Assembly (NCBI GenBank): GCA_023548195.1
Contig: JAJHZJ010000399.1
Span: 7,321,100-7,385,099 of the forward strand
Length of the DNA: 64,000 nucleotides
Reading direction: 5' to 3'
From: Bettongia penicillata ogilbyi
Lineage: Eukaryota; Chordata; Mammalia; Diprotodontia; Potoroidae
Made by a program: the position numbers and the translations under genes. Position 1 is the stretch's first letter. Every line of letters begins with the position of its first letter. Below are positions 9,840 through 18,547 of this stretch, piece after piece. The notes beneath the pieces were generated by a model. That model was given only the letters and a program-made list of their open reading frames with translations, ran no database searches and was not told the origin of the DNA.

Positions 9840-11275
9840 TGTCAAATTGATATGAGGTCTATAATCCCATCTCTATATTGCTTTAATTTGAGCTCCGGCT
9901 TGGGGAATTTCTTATTCTCCCTGAAAGTGTGACAAACTTGGATACTAGGGATCAGGAGGATTTATAGGGGCAGCTCTTAGGTCTCTATTCTATATAGTAT
10001 CAAGGCTGTTTTCTCAGCACATTTTGTATAGCTCATTAGTTGTAATACGGCTCATGCTGCTAAAATCCACCCCTGTTTACAACATAGCAGGAAACAATTC
10101 TTTTCTTGTCACTCTATTCTGACTTTGAATCTACTGGCTCTTCACTCTTCTCTCTTGAGGAGGTTTTCTTTTTCTCTAGTCCCTAAAGTCACTTAATTTG
10201 TCCAGAACCTATGAAAGATGGTTCTATATTTTCCCAACTTCCCCAGAATTAGGTGCTTGTAAGCAGGAGGAGCCATCTTCACTTCCTATGGGAAACTCCT
10301 AAAAGGGTATCATAGAAAGCATCTGCATTTCTAATCATTATGATAATCTTCATTACCTCCTCTTTTGACTTTCTTATACCATCTGTAAACAAACACTAGG
10401 GTTTATTTTCACTCAGCCACAGGTACTGTTTACTGCATCCTTCTGCAGCCAAAGTTAAAAATGAGTCATATTGTCACCTCCTTGCATATTGTAATCTCTA
10501 AAGGTTTATTGTACAACTATCTGTCCTTATTCTTCCAGTCCCTTTATCACTGATTCTCACCATCCAAGATATTAATGATTCTCCCATCATTTGGGTGAAC
10601 TGACTCAAAATATCTCTGACTTCCTGCTAAGTAAAATCCTCAATCATCTTCCTAAACACTGTGTTCCCTGCTTGGTTCTCATATTATCACCTTAGTATGG
10701 GGTGAACTTAGGAGTTAGAAGTGTCCCCATGCAACATCGTTTCATTTTCCAACTGATATAGGTACATTTTCCTCGCATGCCCTGTTCTGGAAGTACTCAT
10801 CATGGCAACTCGACTGAGTCTGTATAAAGATCATATGCACACTTCTTTTGCCACTCTTCTGCTTCTTCTTAGCTAACCGAACAGCCTTTTCTACCGTCTG
10901 AGACCTCCAGCTTGCTCTTTTAAAGGAGAGCTTGAATACTGAGAATTTCCATGCAAACTAGCTAACTCTTTTTCCATCTGAATTTTTTCCTTCAGCAGCT
11001 CTTCTCTGCTTTCACACATAATATGGCAACTAGCCTGTTAATAAGATCATCCTTTCCTACACACTCCTGTCAGTTCTTTCCCTGGTCTTATAGGTATTCC
11101 TTGAAACAACTTTCTGAGTCTCTACATTCCCTCTCCTGTAACCTTGCTTCCAAATTCTCACAGGGTCTACTGCTGTTAGCTTATTTTCTTCTCATCTAGT
11201 GATATCTGTTTCTTCCTCTAAATCATTTCTGCCTCCAAGTAGAGAATATTTTTTACCCTGAGACCTTGTTTGTGG
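9840..11275 (-). mobile_element. Probable gag and leader region of minus ERV-L-like element
   Basis: The segment lies between the protease and the 5' LTR on the same strand, which is where gag belongs. Minus-strand reading gives only short interrupted frames, and I could not identify a capsid major homology region or a clear CCHC zinc knuckle. The assignment rests on position, so it is tentative. Confidence 0.4.
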
Positions 11276-11277
11276 TG

Positions 11278-11612
11278 TCAAATGTATTGTTCAGGCAATA
11301 TGCACAGTACTGAGGGTAAACAAGAAGTCAATATATATTATCACTGCAGGGTAGAAAGTCATTCCCAAACCATCCCTCCCATCCCACCCCACTGGAGTCT
11401 TCCCACAAACAAACACTCATAAGTTATGCCTGTTTGTCTGTGCCTTCTCCTCCCTCCCCATTAAGTGCTCACATTCACTCTCAGTTCTGCTCCACCATAC
11501 CTGTTCTACCCATTCAGCAAACTCCTCCCACCATATGTGATTTAATTAAGTCACATGGGCCTACTAATGAATGGGAAAGATCTTCCCATTTAAATTACCA
11601 TTACAGAAGGAG
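11278..11612 (-). mobile_element. ERV-L-like LTR (minus strand), probable 5' LTR
   Basis: Minus-strand sequence matches the LTR at 541-1246: AATGGTAATTTAAATGGGAAGATCTTTCCC, GTAGGCCCATGTGAC and a 3' region with GGAAGACTCCAGTGGGGTGGGATGGG. It is truncated within U3 near 11612. Orientation and distance agree with it being the upstream LTR of the gag-pro-pol remnants at 9060-11275. The R/U5 part is atypical compared with other copies. Confidence 0.6.
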
Positions 11613-12036
11613 AGGTTATCTCCCAGGGGCCATGCTCTGGGCACCTGGGAAACCACTCCCATTAGTGTTGCTCCTTTGGTTTCTCTCAAGTTGCTGACAA
11701 AGAAACAATACAATAACTTGGCCAACAACTATCCCAGTCCCACAAAAACCTATACTCTCCTTTAGTCTGTACAGATTCTGCCACTTATGCAAAATATAGT
11801 AATCACCACACTAACACACAGGATGGGCTGCAGGCACAGTTTCTTTTATCTGTTTTCTAAAAGAAAGACAGCTTCAAAATGGTCAACAACCTTACTTTAA
11901 TTAAATAATGCAAATAGATAAGTAGAAAGAAGCAAACATGCAAGGAAGAATCCAATAAAAAGGACTGTAACTATGTAAACAGAATAATACACCCACTTAT
12001 ATACATCACTAGACACCAAACTACCAACATCTGAGT
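11613..12036 (-). mobile_element. Possible LTR-type sequence, left part
   Basis: Together with 15049-15850 this formed a continuous stretch before the HAL1 insertion. Minus-strand features such as TATATAAGTGGG and ATTAAAGTAAGGTTGTTG resemble a TATA box and a polyadenylation region of a retroviral LTR, perhaps class II. No coding remnant or repeated copy in the window supports this, so confidence is low. Confidence 0.3.
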
Positions 12037-12051
12037 TCTTGAGATACTCTT
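12037..12051. repeat. Target-site duplication (3' side of HAL1 C)
   Basis: TCTTGAGATACTCTT is identical to 15034-15048. The copy adjoins the poly-T (poly-A on the element strand) end of the element. L1-type target-primed insertion makes such 7-20 bp direct repeats. Confidence 0.95.
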
Positions 12052-12897
12052 TTTTTTTTTTCACCTTTTTTTTTAAATTTATTTATTTATTTAATTTTTT
12101 ACATTCATTTTCACAAATTTTTGGGTTCCAAATTTTCCCCCCTTTTATCCCCTTCCCCCGCCCCAATACCCCAAGCAATCTAATTTTCCCTATCTCCAAT
12201 CTGCCCTCTCTTCTGTCATCTCTCCCTTCTCTTGTCTCCATCTTCTCTTTTCTCCTATAGGGCCAGATGACTTTCTATTCCTCCTTAACTGTATGTCTTC
12301 TTTCCTAGTAGCAACAACAATAATAAACAGTTGTTCCTAAAACTTTGAGTTCCAAATTATCCTCATCCCACCCTCCGCACCCATTCCCTTTGGGACAGCA
12401 GGCAATTCAATATAGGCCATATCTGTGTAGTTTTGCCAATGACCTCCCTGATAGTCGTGTTGTGTAAGACTAACTGGATTACCATCCCTCCTAACATGCC
12501 CCTCATTGTTTCTCTTCTGTCTTTTGATCCTGTCCCTCCCCAAGTGTTGACTTCAAATTGCTCCTTCCTCCCTTTGCCCTCCCTTCCATCATCCCCCCCT
12601 TGCAATATCTCTTTCTCCCCCACTTTCTTATACTGTAAGATAGGTTTTCATACCAAAATGAGTGTGCATTTCACTCCTTCGTTTAGTCAAATGTGATGAG
12701 GGTAAACTTCTTGTTTTTTTTTTTTTTTTCTCAGCTCTCCTCTTTTTCCCTCCACTAAGAAAAACTCCTACCTGCCTCTTAAATGACATATAGTTACCCC
12801 CCTTCCCTTTCCCTCCCCCTACATTTCTCTCTCACCATTTACCCTAGTTTCTTTAAGGTATGGTCACATCCTATTCAGTTCAACCTGTGCTCTCTAT

Positions 12898-12955
12898 CTC
12901 TGTATGTGTGTGCATGTGTGTATGTGTGTGCATGCGTGTACATGTGTATGTGTGG
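12898..12955. repeat. TG microsatellite inside HAL1 C
   Basis: A TGTGTGCATGTG-type tract lies about 130 bases 3' of the ORF1 stop on the element strand. Confidence 0.9.
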
Positions 12956-13088
12956 TCCCACCAACTACCCAGATACTGAATAGTTTTAAGAGTTACAAAT
13001 ATTGTCTTTCCATGTAGGAATGTAAACAGTTCACTCATGGTAAGTCCCTTAAGACTTCTCTTTGCTGTTTACTTTTTCATGCTTCTTC

Positions 13089-14192
13089 TCATTCTTGGGT
13101 TTGAAAGTCAAATTTTCTTTTCAGCTCTGGTTTTTTCATCAAGAATGCTTGAAAGTCCTCTGTTTCATTGAAAGACCATATTTTCCCTTGAAGTATTATA
13201 CTCAGTTTATCTGGGTAGGTGATTCTTGGTTTCAGTCCTAGTTCCTTTGCCTTCTGGAATATCCTATTCCACGCCCTTCGATCCCTTAATGTAGAAGCTG
13301 CTAGATCTTGGGTTATCCTGATTGTATTTCCACAGTACTGGAATTGTTTCTTTCTAGCTGCTTGTAAGATTTTTTCCTTGAGCTGGGAGTTCTGGAATTT
13401 GGCCACAATGTTCCTAGGAGTTTCTCTTTTTGGATCTCTTTCAGGTGGTGATTGATGGATTCTTTCAATACTTATTTTGCCCTCTGGTTCTAGAATGTCA
13501 GGGCAGTTTTCCTTGATAATTTCATGGAAGATGATGTCTAGGCTCTTTTTTTGATCATGACTTTCAGGTAGTCCCATAATTTTTAAATTGTCTCTCCTGG
13601 ATCTATTTTCCAGGTCAGTTGTTTTTCCCATGAGATATTTCACATTCTCTTCCATTTTTTCGTTCTTTTGGTTTTGTTTGGTGATTTCTTGGTTTCTCGT
13701 AAAGTCATTAGACTCCATCTGTTCCATTCTAATTTTGAGAGAACTATTAAATTCAGTGAGCTTTTGAGCCTCTTTTTCCATTTGGCTCATTCTGCTTTTG
13801 AAAGCATTCTTCTCCTCATTGGCTTTTTGAACCTCCTTTGCCAATTGGGTGAGCCTATTTTTCAAGGTATTAATTTCCTCAGCATTTTTTTGGGTCTCCT
13901 TTACCAAGGTATTGACCTGTTTTTCATACTTTTGTTGCATCTCTGACATTTCTCTTCCCAGTTTTTCCTCCACCTGTCTAACTTGCTTTTCAAAATCCTT
14001 TTTGAGCTCTTCCATGGCCTGAGCCCACCCACCACCCCCCTGGGGTGTCTGGGGTACTGAGGCCCCGCCCTCCACGTCTTTCCCTGATGGCACGAATACG
14101 TCCTCATCTTCGTCAGATCCGAAGGTCGGGATCATTTGCATTTGTTGGAAAAAACTCTCTAAAGTCTTATTTTTCTTCCCTTTTCTAGACAT
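13089..14192 (-). CDS. Intact HAL1 ORF1 protein (L1 ORF1p-like)
   Basis: This 367-residue frame is uninterrupted and starts at ATG 14192. Residues 1-22 are basic/polar (MSRKGKKNKTLESFFQ...). An acidic patch DEDED sits at about 27-31, and a long heptad-rich coiled coil at about 57-195 (repeats like QMEKEAQKL). An RRM starts at LENRSRRDNLKIMGLPE (about 194-210). The C-terminal domain covers about 258-360, with PRNIVAKF, KEKILQAARKK and RITQDLAASTL matching L1 ORF1p (Transposase_22). ORF1p trimers coat element RNA and act as a nucleic-acid chaperone in cytoplasmic RNPs. Length is close to mammalian ORF1p (about 340-370). It has no ORF2 partner downstream. Whether it is expressed cannot be judged from sequence alone. 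Confidence 0.93.
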   Translation of the reverse strand: MSRKGKKNKTLESFFQQMQMIPTFGSDEDEDVFVPSGKDVEGGASVPQTPQGGGGWAQAMEELKKDFEKQVRQVEEKLGREMSEMQQKYEKQVNTLVKETQKNAEEINTLKNRLTQLAKEVQKANEEKNAFKSRMSQMEKEAQKLTEFNSSLKIRMEQMESNDFTRNQEITKQNQKNEKMEENVKYLMGKTTDLENRSRRDNLKIMGLPESHDQKKSLDIIFHEIIKENCPDILEPEGKISIERIHQSPPERDPKRETPRNIVAKFQNSQLKEKILQAARKKQFQYCGNTIRITQDLAASTLRDRRAWNRIFQKAKELGLKPRITYPDKLSIILQGKIWSFNETEDFQAFLMKKPELKRKFDFQTQE

Positions 14193-15033
14193 TTTCCCAG
14201 CCAGTTACTTGACTTCTGAGATTCCTGTCCACCCCCGCCTGGATCCGCCCAGCTAGTGCTTGGCCTCTGAGATTTAAATGGACTTTCCTCCTGCTGGCTG
14301 TCAATCAGTGAGCTTTAGTTCAGGTGCTTGGGTGGGGCCAGGGCTGCCTCTGAGACTCTGATCCCTCAGGGGTTGTATGCAGAGACTTTCAGGAATGGAG
14401 AGGGTGGGGGCGGGGTGGGGGGCCCACCTCCCAATCTCAGCTCCCCTGGGGGTCCCGAGCAGAAGCCTTCAGCAACAGACCGGGTTGGGGGCAGGGCCGT
14501 CTCCCAGGCTCAGCTCCGTCAGGTTTTATGCAGGAATCTTCCGTAATGAAGATCCTGCCTGCTGCTGGGGGATTCCTGAGTCCTGGGCCACTGCCGCCTC
14601 AGCCGCCACCCACACCTCCGCCTCCGCCCCTTCCTGCCCCCATCCCTGCCGCCGCAGCTTCCTCCCGAGGGGGCCCGAGTCACGGAGACGCCCCGCTTCC
14701 CCTCTCCTTCAGCCCGGCCTCTCTCACTGACCTGCTTCTGTGGGCGGAGGGACTTTCCCGGCTGCTGGAGCGTCCGTCTCTGAAGCCTGCTCGGATCAGC
14801 TTCTCTGCGGCCTCGGCCAGGGCAGCGCTGGGGGTCGGGTTTACTTTCCGGGGCACGCCGGACCCTGGGGACGGGTCTTCAGGGCTCCCTGGAATGGAAA
14901 TCTCTTCCACTCTAATCTGCACACCTTGTATTCACCCAGAAGTTATGGGGGACTCTTTTTACATTAATTCTATGGGCTTTGGTTTCGGAGCTCGTAAACA
15001 TGCGTCCTTCTACTCCGCCATCTTGGCTCCGCC
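14193..15033 (-). promoter_or_regulatory. HAL1 5' UTR / putative internal promoter, CpG-rich
   Basis: The 841 bp upstream of ORF1 are GC-rich, with many CpGs between about 14560 and 14900, unlike the AT-rich surroundings. The first bases on the element strand contain CAAGATGGCGG (15027-15017), a good match to the YY1 core AAnATGGCGG that positions transcription at the start of primate L1. Dense CpGs suggest a methylation-regulated promoter and little time for CpG decay. Promoter function is inferred. Confidence 0.65.
15017..15027 (-). promoter_or_regulatory. YY1-like site at HAL1 5' end
   Basis: CAAGATGGCGG on the element strand lies within the first 20 bases of the element. Equivalent sites occur at 23641-23650 (CAAGATGGCA, plus), 50872-50881 (plus) and 61149-61156 (plus), and at the L1 5' end 38513-38520 (minus). 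Confidence 0.6.
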
Positions 15034-15048
15034 TCTTGAGATACTCTT
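15034..15048. repeat. Target-site duplication (5' side of HAL1 C)
   Basis: TCTTGAGATACTCTT is identical to 12037-12051. It sits immediately beyond the element's first bases (GGCGGAGCC on the minus strand), proving a full-length 5' end. Confidence 0.95.
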
Positions 15049-15850
15049 AATAAAAGCTACCCTGAGTTCAGTGCAGGGAATCAAAAGGTCCTTCTCATGA
15101 GCAAGTCCCCAAAGTAAAATGCTAACTTCTCAGAATAAATAATAAAACCTCAACCCACTGATTGGCTCAGAGCCAGAAGGAAGGAAACCTACATGACTCA
15201 GCATAGGTATGAATTATCAGGGTTCAAAAGTGATTAATCCTTCAAATATTTGCAATTTAGCCTGATCCTGGGAAACCAAAAAGCAACAAAAATCCCACTT
15301 TACTTATACTTACACCAGTGTACTCCAAAAGAGCTATGATCAAGATTCTTCCAGTTGTGTCCCAGCATTCACATTATTGGTGGGGATCCTCATCACTGCT
15401 ATTCCATACCTGCATCAATCAACATTCAGTGTAGACATAATCTCAGATAGTTATGATGCCTGTGGCTACCCAGCCCAAAACAATGCTTGCCAATTAATCT
15501 CAAATAGTCCTGGAGTTGTGACAATTATCTTGTAAGTTCCCTTTGCTTTTGCAGCCACTGTCTCATCTTTTTCATTCTCCATCTGATCAGTTCTCCCAAG
15601 GGTATCCTTTCTTGTCTGCCTCTAGAATGTACGATTTATTTATTCCTTCTAAGTCTCAATATCTTCCGACAACTTCCTGCTTTTAGCTGTGACTTGGGGA
15701 ACAAATATTCCTTCTGATGCAGAGTTCAGGAAATAAGACCCATTTCACATTTGTTCTCACTTTACTTCTGCCCAACTTATGTTTCCTTGCTAACTCTTGT
15801 CCACAAGGCTCTGTTGACAGGGATTAGTTTAGGGAGATTAAGAGGGTCTG
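15049..15850 (-). mobile_element. Possible LTR-type sequence, right part
   Basis: This continues the sequence interrupted by HAL1 C. No coding remnant is recognised. The assignment to an LTR element shares the weak evidence of 11613-12036. The right boundary is arbitrary. Confidence 0.25.
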
Positions 15851-17299
15851 TAACAGGTTCATCTCTAGTTCAGTGGTGATCTCCAACGCAGGAATCCCTA
15901 TCAATTACCCAGAGGTATTCTCAGTAAATGAAGATTTGATAATGCTTTCTTTAAATATTTTTTAGTTTATAGGGAAATTGCACTTGCTTCTCAACGACCA
16001 ATAAGCATTTGAGTATTGTGTATTATATGCCAGCCAGTGTGGAAAATCCTGGAGATACAAATAAGTAAAAGAGTTTACATTCCATGAGTTTACAGTCGGA
16101 AGAAGATAATAGAAAAAAGAAATAGGGAGGGTTTTTGTGGGAGTCAGATGGTACCCAGTGTAGAAACATGGTTATAATGTTCTTGAATATAAAATCAACC
16201 CTGTATAAAGAGAAGTTTTGATAGCTGTTGTAGTTATGGTTGTTGTTGGTGTTGATGTCTTGTCCTTCAGTCCTCCAATCAGAAGAGAAAGGAGACTGAG
16301 GCCATCTTCATCTCCATGACCATGGAATTTCCGATGATGAGCTTGGGCTGGGCATGCAAAATGTTCATAGAATTGAAACCAAGCAGAATAGCTAGTGGGC
16401 ATATTCCTAAATTCTTTTCCTTATGCACAATACTGTGATCTCAGATATAAAGCCCTGAAATACTACCATGACTATGCCACTATCCCTTCATGAGATTCCT
16501 CTATCCAAATCTATCACTATTTCTAGGTCAACATGGAAGTTATATCAGGCAGATCCCTTGCAAATCATTCATCATCCTTTCTCAAGTTATTCAATAATTA
16601 GCTCATGATCTTTTGATTCTAACCATTATCCTTAAATAGGGATCTCAATTGCAATGGAACTTAGTAAATTTTCTAAGGAATTTGTATAAAAGATATCAGA
16701 AGAGGAGATTTGGGGAGGGGAGGGTCTGGATTTGAAAGGATGGAGCAAAGGTGTGTTTCAACACATCTTTAAGGAGCAAATGGAGAACAGAGCTGTGACA
16801 GAAAATAAATATATGGGGGAAATTGCTCCTCCAAACTCTGAATAAAATAGAAGCGGAAGATCCAGGTCTAGGAAAGTCCTCCAAAATGCAGTTTGCATCC
16901 CAACTTATGCTTCTCCCCCCTGTCTATCCATAGTCACAATTATGTAATCTGTTTCTATACAATGGAGACATTTCCAGTGAATTGAACTTTGTCCAAACAA
17001 CAAAGAGACTGGTGTTAAATAGACACAGATATATGTGTAAAGTTTGACAGAGAGACAATTTCTACTTAAATGTTAAGAATTTTCTTTACTTGATGCTAGA
17101 GATAATAGAAAATTAATTCAGAGGCTTTCATCTAAAATAAACATTGAAATCTAAAGAAGAGGGAATCAAGTTAGACATTATTGACTCTAAGCTTAAAATA
17201 AGTTAGTTATTGTACATCATTCCTAATTTCCATTTCTATTATTCAGGACCCATATATTCCTCTATTTAACTTTATGCCACCATTTGTGTATAGAAACCT
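15851..17299. other. Non-coding, mostly unassigned, with an L2-like piece
   Basis: No gene is recognised. At 15990-16115 the series AATAAGCATTTGAG..TATGCCAGCCAGTGTGG...GGAGATACAAATAAGTAAAAGAGTTTACATTCC resembles the common L2/L3-related tail 'AATAAGCATTTATTAAGTGCCTACTATGTGCCAGG...' seen throughout marsupial genomes. The rest looks unique. Confidence 0.5.
15990..16115 (+). mobile_element. L2/L3-related tail fragment
   Basis: Degenerate match to the familiar AATAAGCATTTATTAAG...TGCCAGGCACTG...GGGGATACAAATA...GGAGCTTACATTC repeat tail. A similar fragment is at 27950-28070. Family name is from memory. Confidence 0.5.
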
Positions 17300-18545
17300 A
17301 ACTCACTCTATATGACAGAAAGAGGAGAATGAGGAAAGAAAAAAGATAGGTGGGTAAAAAAAAGGGTAGAAGGAAAGGAAGAAGTACTGGAGAAAAGAAA
17401 AGGGAGTGGAACTAATAGAAAGAAGAGTAAATGGAGGGAGGCAGTGGTCAGAAGAAAAACAGTGTTGAAAGGGGAAAATGTAAAAAGAAAAGACAGAGTG
17501 AAAGGACAGAGAAAAGCAGAAATGGAGAAAAATAGGATGGCAATAAAGACACAGTAATCATAACTGTGAATGTAAATGAATGAAATCTCCCATAAAATGG
17601 AATTGGATAACACAGTGGATTAATAAACAGCATCCTACAATATACTGTTTAAAGAAACACATATGAAGCAGAGAGAAACACAATAGAAACAAAAGATTTG
17701 AGCGGAATATATTATGCTTCAGTTGAAGTGGAGAGAATACCAATCCTGATATCAGACAAAGCAAAAGAAAAGATAGATCTAATTAAAAGAGATAGGGAAG
17801 TAAACTGAATCTTACTAAAAGTTACCACAGACAATAAAGTCATATCAAAAGTAAACATTTATAAATCAAATGGCATGCCATGCAAATTGTTAGAGAAGAA
17901 GTTAAGGGAGTTACAGAAAGAAATAGTAAAACTCTATTAGTGGGGGAACTCTATCTCCTTGTCTCAAAACTAGATTAATGCAACAACAAATGGAAAAGAA
18001 GTTAAGGAGATGAATAGTCTTAGAAAACTTAGATATGCTGATCCTCTGGAGAAAACCGAATGCAGAATAAAAAAATATACATTTTCTCAGTAGTACATGG
18101 CACCTACACAAAAACTGACTAAGATTTAGGGCATTACCAACCTCATAAACTAATACAAAAAGTCATAAATATTTGCACATCATAATGCAATAAAAATTAC
18201 ATGTAATAAAGGGACATGGAAAGATGGACTAAAAATTAATTGGAAACTAAATAAGGTAATCCTAAAGAATGAGGAGATCAAACAATAAATGACAGAAACA
18301 ATAACTTCATCCAAGAGAATGACAATAATGAGATAACAGAGGAAAATTCATGAGTTGCAACAAAAAAAGTTCTTAGGGGAAACTTTATATATCTAAATAT
18401 TTACCTGAATAAAATAGAGAAAGATGAGATTCATGAACTGGGCATGCAGCTGAAAAAGGTAGAAAAACAATAGATTAAAAATCCTCAAATAGATACCAAA
18501 TTAGGAATTTCAAAAATCAAAAGATAGATAAAGAAAATTGAACTT
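17300..18545 (+). mobile_element. L1 fragment: ORF1-ORF2 spacer and ORF2 endonuclease region (plus)
   Basis: After a purine-rich spacer, plus-strand translation gives TVIITVNVN at about 17550, the start of ORF2, then degraded endonuclease and the beginning of the RT domain (KIDKENW-like block near 18530). Many stops are present. It meets the inverted L1 at 18547, forming an inverted repeat whose arms both cover the endonuclease region. Because the two arms overlap in L1 coordinates, they are not simply the two halves of one 5'-inverted insertion. Confidence 0.7.
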
Positions 18546-18547
18546 TT

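Larger units (their letters stand above)
12052..15033 (-). mobile_element. Full-length HAL1-type element C with intact ORF1
   Basis: On the minus strand this is a complete ORF1-only L1 relative of about 2.98 kb. It has an 841-bp GC- and CpG-rich 5' UTR starting GGCGGAGCCAAGATGGCGG, an intact 367-codon ORF1, about 1.04 kb of 3' sequence with a TG microsatellite and a G-rich tract, and an A/T-rich tail. No ORF2 exists between ORF1 and the tail. A perfect 15-bp target-site duplication flanks it, so the element as seen is the unit that inserted, not a deletion made later. Half-L1 (HAL1) elements are known in mammals and rely on ORF2 protein in trans. The intact frame, full-length 5' end and preserved CpGs point to recent insertion. 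Confidence 0.93.

Noticed and set aside
15350..15400. Possible retroviral primer-binding site (CCAATAATGTGAATGCTGGG on the minus strand)
   Set aside because: I could not match it to the 3' end of a specific tRNA with confidence and no LTR end adjoins it clearly.
17308..17764. Minus-strand hydrophobic frames (SFLF-rich)
   Set aside because: Antisense to the purine-rich L1 spacer; composition artefact.
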